Assembly (NCBI RefSeq): GCF_026262505.1
Contig: NC_067203.1
Location: 20,379,411 to 20,443,410, forward strand
From: Trichomonas vaginalis G3
Lineage: Eukaryota; Parabasalia; Trichomonadida; Trichomonadidae
Direction: 5' to 3'
DNA length: 64,000 bases
This document shows, piece by piece, positions 55,342-64,000 of this stretch (positions are counted from its first letter, which is position 1; each line of letters starts with the position of its first letter). A program made the translations under genes and the position numbers. The notes under the pieces are model-generated. The model was given only the letters and a program-made list of their open reading frames with translations, had not been told where the DNA came from and made no database searches.

Positions 55342-56943
55342 TCACTGAGCGTCATTCCTTTGTTTTGCAGCTTCAGCCTCCTGCAAGTAGTTAATCCATC
55401 TGTCGAGGTTTTCTGACAAATCTTGAGTGTTTTTCGCTTCTTCTCTTCTTTCACGGCGAAGTTCTACACGGGATTCCTTCTCAAGCATGATCTGCTGCTT
55501 CATTGCAAGCCTGATTTCATCAATTGGTGCTCCAACTTTATTTAGAAAAGTGACAAAATAACGGTTTGTCTCAATTCTATCGTTGATATCAGCTTTTCCA
55601 ATTATGAAGGCTTTGAAAGCTTCCTTTGCCTTTGCGATGTTGTTCTGGGCCTCGTAGATGCCGCATGCAACAGAGAGTGCGAGTTTGTTGTATTTGCAGC
55701 GTTGGAGGAGCTCATCTGGATTAATTTCCTGGTTTAGCTTGTTTAGAAGGGCTGCAACTGGAGCAATGTCATTGGCATCAGTTGCTGTTGAGTAAAACTT
55801 GAGTAATGGCTCAATATATTCTTCGCCTTTGCGCATTTTGTAAAATGAAGATTCAATAGCGGCAAAAGCACCTTTAAACTTGGCGAGAGTAGTGAAGGCG
55901 TTATCAGCTTGATCTTGCATGCCGTGGTTTTCGAAGAAAATGCCTCGGAGTCTGTGATAAGCTGGATCATTGCATAAAGCGGTTTCATTGGCTCTGTCGA
56001 GGATATCTATGGCCTTCTGGATATCTTCAGTCTTTGTGAATACGTATTTTGCGTATTTGAACCAGACAAATGGACATAATGAGCATGGAATTAAACATCT
56101 CTCGAAAAGATGGCAGGTTTCTTCGAAAGAAGCAGTAGAATCGATGTAGTCGATGTATTGGAGCCAGTTGGCAATTTCTAGGTCGCTTGGCTTCTTGAAA
56201 TGGAAGTAAGTTTGTTGAATTTTGAGTTCGTAGTAAAGAATTTTGGCAATATTTTGCTGGGCTTCTTGGCATTTTTCTTGCCTCAAGTTAATTGTGTATT
56301 GGCGGCGGATTTGGTTGATTGACTCCATTGAAGCCAATTCTTGCTTATCTGCGTACTCAGAAACCTGCTGTTCAATAATGAGATGCTCTTCTGGGGTGAC
56401 ACAGTCTTCAATAGGATGGGATTCGACATGTTTTGAGAAACTATTCCAAAATTGGTCGATGTTGCGTATTGGAAGGGACAAAACTCTTGCGAATAATTGG
56501 GAAACCTTCTTGTATTCTCCATGCTCTTCTTCCATATTGATGTAGAGCGACCAAATTTGATCAGAATTGTAATCTGAGCCAATATTGCTTAATGCGTTTT
56601 CAAAAACAGTTTCTGCTTCTAGCGACTGAAATTCAGCACTGTATTTCTTGACAAATTCGCAATAAAGGTACCACATATCGACGCTATTTGCTAAATTCGA
56701 AGGACGAACTGCATCTGAGAATACATGAGCAGCGTCACGAGCAGTGAGCTTGTTGTGCTGCAACTGAGCGAGCTTGTACCAATAGGTATGCAATAATGGG
56801 AAAGTAGTTAAAATTCCGTTGTATGCCTTTGAAATTGCTTCATAGTTTTGCGTCTCTTCACTGACTATAACTAACTCTGTCCAGAAATGTGGATTATATG
56901 GATTTTTTTTGACAAGTTCCCACAAGTTTGTTGATTCCGTCAT
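55342..56943 (-). CDS. PRP39: Prp39-like U1 snRNP protein (HAT repeats)
   Basis: 533 residues made of HAT (half-a-TPR) repeats with the typical W..Y and D..E patterns: NPHFWTELVIVSEETQNYEA, HTYWYKLAQLQ, VDMWYLYCEFVKKYS, QIWSLYINMEEEHGEYKKVS, NWLQYIDYIDSTASFEETCH, PFVWFKYAKYVFTKTEDIQK. Order and spacing fit Prp39, the U1 snRNP scaffold which contacts U1C and helps in 5' splice site recognition in the nucleus. Length is shorter than yeast Prp39 (about 630). An intron in the same window fits a working spliceosome. ATG at MTESTNLW; an AT-rich run precedes it. Confidence 0.82.
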   Translation of the reverse strand: MTESTNLWELVKKNPYNPHFWTELVIVSEETQNYEAISKAYNGILTTFPLLHTYWYKLAQLQHNKLTARDAAHVFSDAVRPSNLANSVDMWYLYCEFVKKYSAEFQSLEAETVFENALSNIGSDYNSDQIWSLYINMEEEHGEYKKVSQLFARVLSLPIRNIDQFWNSFSKHVESHPIEDCVTPEEHLIIEQQVSEYADKQELASMESINQIRRQYTINLRQEKCQEAQQNIAKILYYELKIQQTYFHFKKPSDLEIANWLQYIDYIDSTASFEETCHLFERCLIPCSLCPFVWFKYAKYVFTKTEDIQKAIDILDRANETALCNDPAYHRLRGIFFENHGMQDQADNAFTTLAKFKGAFAAIESSFYKMRKGEEYIEPLLKFYSTATDANDIAPVAALLNKLNQEINPDELLQRCKYNKLALSVACGIYEAQNNIAKAKEAFKAFIIGKADINDRIETNRYFVTFLNKVGAPIDEIRLAMKQQIMLEKESRVELRRERREEAKNTQDLSENLDRWINYLQEAEAAKQRNDAQ

Positions 56944-59508
56944 ATTTTAGAAATAATCGTTTTCGCATCCAAAAATATTCATAAATCTTGACTCTCAAAT
57001 GATCATCGGCCAAAATTATATTTAAAATGATCACCGTATGCAATATAGTAATTGTGATTATGAAATCTTTGAAAAATTCATGTTCTTTGAGGTCTATTTC
57101 GAAATGAACAAAAACAATATTGGCAAATCACAGAATAAGTTTCATAAAGGCATACCATTGCAATAGGTAGATATATTATATTAGTATTACATTCAAATCT
57201 TTACTTCATTGAAAAATTTTGTCATTGTATAATATCTTCTGCTAATTCAGAGTATAAACAAATCATAAACTAGCAGAATGCAAATTTTTATCCTAAGTTG
57301 ATGAATTGCGAGAGCATAAACTGCTGGTATGTTTTAGAAATTAAATTTTGCCATTGATTGATTACCAAACATAGAAAGATTAGGCCATTTTCATTATAAG
57401 AGTTTGGTTCATGAGTGCTCTGCAGCAAAATACAAAATCAAACCAGCAGATTAAGTTTTTGGAGTTTTTGTTTCAAAAAATGATAGGAAGTTTGAATTCT
57501 CGGAAACGGAGAATACTGAAACAATTCCTTCTCCAGATGAGTTTATTTATCAACATTGAAGCAAAACAATGTCTAGTATAACACCAGGAACAATTCACGA
57601 CTTCTATTTTAAATATAGTGAGAATTTAAACAAATAAAGAGACTCTGAATCCGCTTTTGTTTAGAGAAGATCTAAGTTTCACAATTCCCATTAATGATTC
57701 TGATCCTTTCACTGGCGCCAAAAGACTAACCCAACGAAACCGGATTAATATAAAACTTACGATGGACTCCTAAAAACAGCAAAGTATAAACTATTGCTTT
57801 GATACTCCCTTTGATTCACGTTTTTTCATTTTCAAGTTCCTGCAGTTAGTTATTCTAAGAATCTTTTCATCCTTTTTATAGTCCTTCTTTTCATCATCTT
57901 TAATGACAGCCCGGTTCTGTAATTTCTTCTATCCTTCGATGAATTATCTGCATTCACCTTTAATTCGTCATTTTCCATGAAATAATCGCAAGCCTGATGG
58001 ACATACTTCTTTTAATCTCACTTAACATTCACAACTCAGCTTTTGTAAGAATTATCTTCTCAATTTTGCTATTCTCAAATTATGAGACATCATCAATATA
58101 GACACTGAACAGGATTAATGCATATTAATTATTGCTCAAAAAAGGACCTTATAATGAAATTTACAAATTTCAAATCCTAGCAAAATAAGTATCTAATAGA
58201 AACCAGAATATCTAAAATTGCCAATGAACAAGTTATCATCATATCCAAATGATAAATTTACTGGAAAATGAAGTTTTGACCTTTCTTGAGTTATTTTTTA
58301 AACTGAAATGCATTCGTTGATTTGTATCATTGTTCAAACTTCTACGAAGCGAATTGGGCTCTTTTGATTCAATGATATGAAAACAGAACATCACCAATTA
58401 AGATTTGAAATGAACCTGGATTCAATATGTATCTTATCAACCAAATTTGATTTAATATATAAACCATTCAAAATTGAGAGATTGATTGTTCAAAAATTGT
58501 CAAAAACAATCCCGGTGAAATTTTTATATAAGACGTGAACTTGAAAAAAGTTGACCAATGCATATCACTTAATGTGATCAATTTAGATCCTAATGAATTC
58601 CCTACATTAATTTTTTAAAATGGTCAATTTCGTTTCATTTTTTTTCTGTTTTGGAAAAAATAGATGGAACAAAAGAAGCTATTCATGATAACAAAATATA
58701 ACGACTTATATATTATATGATAATTATGTTTCAATTATCATTGATTTTCATTACAATCTTGCCTGAAAGTTCATTCGAAACATGTCCAAAAAAGAAAATA
58801 ATAATCAATATAATACAATTACATATGTTAACGTGATATCGCATCGATAATCTTAATATTTCTCCAAGATCATATTAACATTCTATTTTTTTCAATTTTT
58901 TAGCATTTTGTACAGTAGAACTTGAGTGATTTAATAGCAATATTTCTATTTATATAGCTGAAATATGAAATTTATATATGTAAGACGGGATTGGAATATA
59001 TCATAAATTCTCAACTTTTGAGCCAATCATGTTTCTTCTCTCCGACTGCATTATACTGTATACTCCTTTGCTTTCGATGATGCAATTATTTGAACTCATA
59101 TTTTTTGGATTGATTTTGTGATGAAATTTTTTTTTGTTAAAAATTGCCTATATAGAGATGTATACCTGAAAACATAAACTCTTGAATGAGTTTACAAAAA
59201 TGCATTCCACCAATGTATTGTTCAAGAGAATAAGAAAGTTAAAGAGTTTTACCATTTACAACAATAGTGTACACTATTATCATAAAAATGTGATGTATTT
59301 TTAAGACATCTTCCACTTATTCAATTTTTTTTATTTGAAAAATATCAAATTCAAAAGAAAATTTTTGAATGGTATGACTAATTTTGAATGTAAAATCATA
59401 AAATCACAGTCAGATCTACTCACGATATAGTTTAAAAATATCAAGGATGACTTACTCAAAAAAATTAAAATTGAGAGCATTGAAAACACTTCATTATTTT
59501 TTGTTCCC
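56944..59508. other. Host intergenic region, 2.6 kb
   Basis: AT-rich, many stops in all frames. No gene, RNA or repeat seen. Base composition is like the other intergenic DNA. Confidence 0.6.
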
Positions 59509-60117
59509 ATGGGAAAACCAGCGAACAAGAGTAATAAAGTGTATGGCATTAGACAAACCATAGCCAGAAAGAAGCTTCGAGAAGAAATCATGAATGATGA
59601 AGGTTTTTGGAAAAATTGTTTGCAGAAATTTACAAAAATGAAAGCCTACAAGATAAAAGGAATCTTAATTAGGTATTGTCAAAAGAATAGTATTAAATTG
59701 GATCCAGAATTTGCCAGGGGGCACAAGGAGTCATTATATTGGTTTTATAAATATGGCAAAATTGAGGAATTCGAACGTGTGAAGGAAATGGCAGAAATTG
59801 TATCAGGAGCTGAATGTAAATACATCAAATTTACCGGGGAGCTTAGTGATGACACTGATCCTGTTGATGGATTTATAATCAACAACAATGGCGTAATTCA
59901 GAAACTCTGTAAGGGCAGGTCGAAGAAACGTGATTTAAGTAAATATGATGAGGAAAAAAATCCTTCTGAATCAGGTGATTTGAAACCAAGCTCTGCTCAA
60001 ATGAGTGACTGGTCTGACGAGAACCTCGTTCAACTCGATTTTTTGGGTGATAATTTTTATTATCAGTATGAAACACCAATTGAATATGATTTGAATATTC
60101 AATTAGAAACTTTCTGA
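59509..60117 (+). CDS. Unknown 202-residue protein
   Basis: Basic N-terminal half (MGKPANKSNKVYGIRQTIAR, REEIMNDEGFWKNCLQKFTK, MKAYKIKGILIRYCQKNSIK) that looks helical and could bind nucleic acid. A middle with GGxx-like FTGELSDDTDPVDGFIINNN, and an acidic C-terminal third ending YDLNIQLETF. I do not recognise the family. The composition (basic head, acidic tail) is that of small trichomonad nuclear factors, but that is a weak argument. It is surrounded by gene-poor DNA, and 29 bases after its stop begins a fragment of element X, so it may belong to a mobile unit. Confidence 0.55.
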   Translation: MGKPANKSNKVYGIRQTIARKKLREEIMNDEGFWKNCLQKFTKMKAYKIKGILIRYCQKNSIKLDPEFARGHKESLYWFYKYGKIEEFERVKEMAEIVSGAECKYIKFTGELSDDTDPVDGFIINNNGVIQKLCKGRSKKRDLSKYDEEKNPSESGDLKPSSAQMSDWSDENLVQLDFLGDNFYYQYETPIEYDLNIQLETF

Positions 60118-60145
60118 TTCTTATTATTATGATAAGAATTTCCTG

Positions 60146-60300
60146 TAATAAACAGAAATTCATCAAAAGTGACAGCTCTCAATTTTTTGACATTTGTAAA
60201 TTCTAAATTGAATGAGAAAAATGAAATAATACTAAGCATAATACAATATTCTAGATTTAATTATAATTAGGAAAAAGTTAGTTTTGAGAGTACTTTTCAT
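60146..60300. repeat. Fragment of element X end
   Basis: TGTAATAAACAGAAATTCAT and the following 135 bases match the right end of element X (50,219-50,373) in reverse. The match stops at CTTTTCATAGG. No partner end found in the window. Confidence 0.85.
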
Positions 60301-63300
60301 AGGAGAGGTAGGGCAACGATAGAAAATTTTTGGAAAAAAAGTTCGGAGATCTTAAACGTATCATATTCCCTGCATGGTTTGGTATCTTCCGCCATGCGTT
60401 GTGCCAAACATATTGACACTTTCCAATAATTAATTTATGGTATGAGTCACAGAGTTAGATTATAAAAAGAAAGTAAATAATTGCAATTAGAAATCATATA
60501 TGTCGGAAATCAAATGTTGATGAGCAGAAACCTTTTACTCATCATAAAAGAGATAAATCACTAAAGATTTGTATACATTAAAATTTGATATTTGGTGCTC
60601 GAAAACTGTCTGATGGGACTCCTCCAAAATGAACCAATCTATCGCTGAGGACCAAATTAGATGATGTGGATGGTGTATTCTCTAATTCTAACTTAGGAAG
60701 AATGGGAACAAAACGAATGACGACAACAACATGTCAAACATAGATTAAATATCTATGAATCAATAAAGTATACGTGCATTGAAGGTGATAACGATCACTT
60801 GAGGCTTATAACTCTTTGACTAAATTATGCAATAATTAAATATAATCATTTTTATATTTTTATACTGATAGTAATTAATATACTATCCTGCTTAATAAAT
60901 GGTATGATCAAATTTGTTTGAAAATTTAATTATGTATATGAAACTATGTCTTCTATATAAAAATCAAAATTTTCGGACGAACCTAGATTGAACCTTTATG
61001 AAAATCTATCATTTTTGTTAATTGAGTTAATATGAATCTTTTACATATGTATATATAGCATTGATAGCTTATATAATCATGGTTTATTCCATATTAACAT
61101 ATTTTTTCAGTTAAATTTGTTAATAATATCATGTAACAAATTAATTCAAGATTAGAATGTCTACAAAATGCTAACAAATAAGAACAAAATACGATTTCTC
61201 GACTTAAATTTTAATATGGAGTAGTTTTTCGTTTAAATCTAATTAAAAATGAATAAAAACTTATCTTGTACTATTTTCATTCAAAGATTTTAATAATGTA
61301 AATCATGCATTTTCATAATTCAGTACAGTTCTTTTTAGAATTAAAGTTGATGAGGATGATATTTGTGATTTAAAATAATTTGTTAATGTTCACCTTTTAT
61401 TCATCACCTTGTGGTATGCCCTAAAGCAATAGCATTATCAATTCTGCTGAATTGATCAACTCAAAATTCCAAAAAAAATTCAAAATTTCAAAAATGAAAT
61501 TAAACAATTTGAATTTTCACATGAAAAAATCAATTTCGAAAAAAATTTGGAAAATCAAAGTATTTGATAATTAGTCAAATAATCAATTTACATCGTTTTT
61601 ACTCATAAAAAACAACTAATTTTTAATTTTGATATCATATTTGATAAATACTCATTCCAGAGTTGACGTAATGTATTAATTATTGTTAGAGATATTGCTT
61701 TCGCAGCAAAATTCTTATTTCATGAAAGAAAAAAAAAATGATTTTATTCCAACAAAAACAAGTAAACAGATGAATGGAAACGTACTATATTTTCATAAAT
61801 GTAGTAATCAGCGTGTCAGCTTTTGTTTATCATGTTCGAGTCAAAATGTATTAATGTAATAAGAAATATTCGAAGATTATATGAAGTATTGAGCATTCTT
61901 TGTAGAAATATTTGTAATTCATTACTAACATATATAATAAAGTTGTTTTTTTTTCCTTATTGCAATAATTTTGTCTGATTTTAATAACTTTTCATGTATA
62001 CGAGTTGTGTGAATATGCATCATAATATGCGTAAATATACTTATTTGCGACGAATAATGTGGTTGCATAATGGAGGTGCTAAATTTTGATTTTTAATATG
62101 GGGCTTTGGTATGTATAATCATGTTCTTATCTCAACGTAGGAGTATTGGTGCAATATGATTAAAATTTACGAGGTTGATCTTAAATTGAATAATTCTGGA
62201 GTATAAATCACAATGCAGCTAATTCTATGTTAAAGATAGATACAGATTGTAGTAATCAATTAGGGAGTACAAATTCATTCTTTCATTTCTGTCGTATTGA
62301 GCAGAAAGGAAGAGATCATAACCCTAGGAAAAAAAGCCCAAATTCGTCACTTTTCATAGTACGTTAAACTCAATTCGCTCGGCGAATGCCGAGCACACGT
62401 ACTCATCATTCAACATAATATTCTCATTCTTTGGTTATTATAGTGCCAGACAACACAAGATTTCAAAGAATTACTTGAGTTTTCAATTAATCTTAATCCG
62501 ATTTTAGATTTATCGAGAACTCCATCATCACAATCACATACTTCAGTGCGGTAACTACAATTATCCATATACAGAAGGAAGTTCTTTTCGAACAACTCAT
62601 TTGGAGTCTGTTTTGGAAAGAACTTCTTTCTGTCCGACTTAATTTCATAGTTCCTGATCAACCAAAAGACAGAAACCACACACTATCTACTTAGGAAAGG
62701 AGTTCTTTCTAAATCTTCCTTAAATTGAGATTTTACGAGAGATAACCCTTCTATTGCACTTAAAAATGAACATTTTGATATCTTTAGTATCACACATGGT
62801 CATATATAGTATTTCATCTACATGAATACATTCATCTTTCGAAGTCTCTCATTAAATGGGAGGCTTCGAAAGATGAATCGTTTTATTCATACAACTTTAA
62901 ATCTCGAACACATTTAGAGAGTGAGTATATCATTTTATTCTTGTTTTGAGTTTATTCTGATTCAAAATTGCAGTGAAAACAGAAGTTCACACATCATATC
63001 TGAATGTGAGCTCATCTATACTTATACGATCTCAATACCTCCACTCTAAGCATAAGAGGTGAAGTTATATAAAAATTATCAGATGCGTTGAAGTCTCAAA
63101 AGTATTGCCTGAATGCTTGTTTCATATTTGTCCAAGTAGTTTCAATGAATAAATGTATTGTTTTTTATAATTTCGATTTACCCTATAATTTTATGAATAT
63201 GGCACTTTTCGTCGATTTTCAAAGAATTAAATCGCTTCTATCTCAATAACTAATAAACATATAAGATTTTTGAAAGTATATATAGTGTACTACATCTCAA

Positions 63301-63825
63301 GATATTATTAATATGTATTAGAAAGAATAATATATTGGATTTTGATATCACAAAATGACTTTTCAATTTATTGTAGTTCCTCACAGAGTTGAGATTCTAC
63401 AAAATTCTTTGCAGATAATTTATGAAGGGATGATAGACTAACGAACTATAGATACATGAATTGAAAATAAAAAAATCGATTAAATATGAACCTTCATAAA
63501 CCGTTTAAGAAACTTAAAAACTATTCTTTATTGTTTATTTTGGACGAAGTTTAATATGATTGTGGTTTTATTGGACAATAATCGAGTAACGGAAAAATAT
63601 AACATTTATCTATAAAGTGAAAATTTAGAGGTATATTTCGTAAGATATTTCCTCTCTGATTACAAGAACTATTGTGAGCTATCAATCTAATGAAAGAGAG
63701 CAGATTTGGCCGTAATGAAAATGCAATACTTCGAAAATCAATGCAAAAAAGATTAATTTGTTAGAAACAATCGACTATGACACTGAATTCTAAGAGCAAA
63801 CGTTTACATTAGGATATTTTGATCA
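60301..63825. other. Host intergenic region, 3.5 kb
   Basis: AT-rich and gene-poor. Two hairpins are visible: GCTCGGC-GAAT-GCCGAGC at 62,377-62,394 and ATTCATCTTTCGAAG...CTTCGAAAGATGAAT at 62,830-62,878. The 89-codon frame at 62,410-62,679 (minus) is not convincing. Nothing else seen. Confidence 0.6.
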
Positions 63826-64000
63826 TTTCCAAAAGTAGTAGGATATGATGGGTTTAGTGACTTTTTTTGTAAACGTAAGAATTCATACAATATCGAGCGA
63901 TTTTGTATCATTTTTTTTAACATATGAAGTAAAAAATGTATGATTCTTACGGTTTTTATTCTTACGTTTTTGAATAAATCAAGATTTAAAAAATTTTCAA
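63826..64000. repeat. Inverted copy of P1's right edge
   Basis: From 63,862 to the window end the sequence is the reverse complement of 14,062-14,200 with few changes, with weaker similarity from 63,826. Probably the edge of another Polinton-family element of the P1 type that extends beyond the window. Confidence 0.65.

Noticed and set aside
62410-62679. 89-codon minus-strand frame
   Set aside because: Isolated in gene-poor DNA, no leader, and imperfect GAAAGAACTTC repeats in it suggest repeat-derived sequence.

Overview
The window reads as nuclear DNA of a trichomonad, almost certainly Trichomonas vaginalis. Four things point there: two copies of a mariner of the Tvmar1 type, a 67-base intron with the trichomonad signals (GTATGT at the 5' end, ACTAACACACAG at the 3' end), large Polinton/Maverick elements, and ankyrin-repeat proteins of the expanded trichomonad family. 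The DNA is AT-rich and host intergenic stretches are long and featureless.

Layout. (1) 1 to about 14,240 is the right part of a first Polinton-family element (P1): a fibre protein, an AEP-type primase and SF3 helicase, a KilA-N protein, a retrovirus-like integrase, a protein-primed family B DNA polymerase and small genes. It is a fossil with several broken genes, and its left end lies outside the window. (2) 14,280 to 20,550 is host DNA: a small membrane protein, a 999-residue FAM184-type coiled-coil protein, and a spliced, divergent TBC-like gene. (3) 20,800 to 52,507 holds a tandem pair of ankyrin genes. The first is intact and is followed by a Tvmar1 copy. The second is split twice: by a second Tvmar1 copy and by a roughly 24.6 kb nested insertion. 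(4) The nested insertion is a small terminal-inverted-repeat element (25,768-26,718 and 50,066-50,373) carrying a palindrome with about 426-bp arms. A second Polinton-family element (P2, 26,719-50,065) landed in one arm and made a TATAT duplication. P2 carries major capsid, putative penton, packaging ATPase, integrase, SF3 helicase, fibre protein, KilA-N and T5orf172-type regulators and several unknown virion genes. I see no family B polymerase in it. (5) 52,508 to 64,000 is host DNA with a Prp39-like U1 snRNP gene, one unknown ORF and long gene-poor AT-rich stretches. It ends in an inverted copy of the sequence at P1's right edge.

How the parts relate. P1 and P2 are different elements, yet they share three cassettes at high nucleotide similarity: the KilA-N gene ends, the fibre repeat and collar region, and an intergenic repeat of about 120 bp that surrounds the KilA-N genes. 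The most interesting signal is the KilA-N region of P2 (33,886-39,850). There a regulator has constant ends and a variable middle. That middle contains a 24-bp perfect palindrome in frame, and partial copies of the same segment sit in a downstream non-coding array. One array copy has a compensatory stem change. Similar palindrome-bearing gene fragments and an 18-codon tandem repeat follow. P2's two tips also carry a hairpin whose stem sequence differs between ends while pairing is kept.
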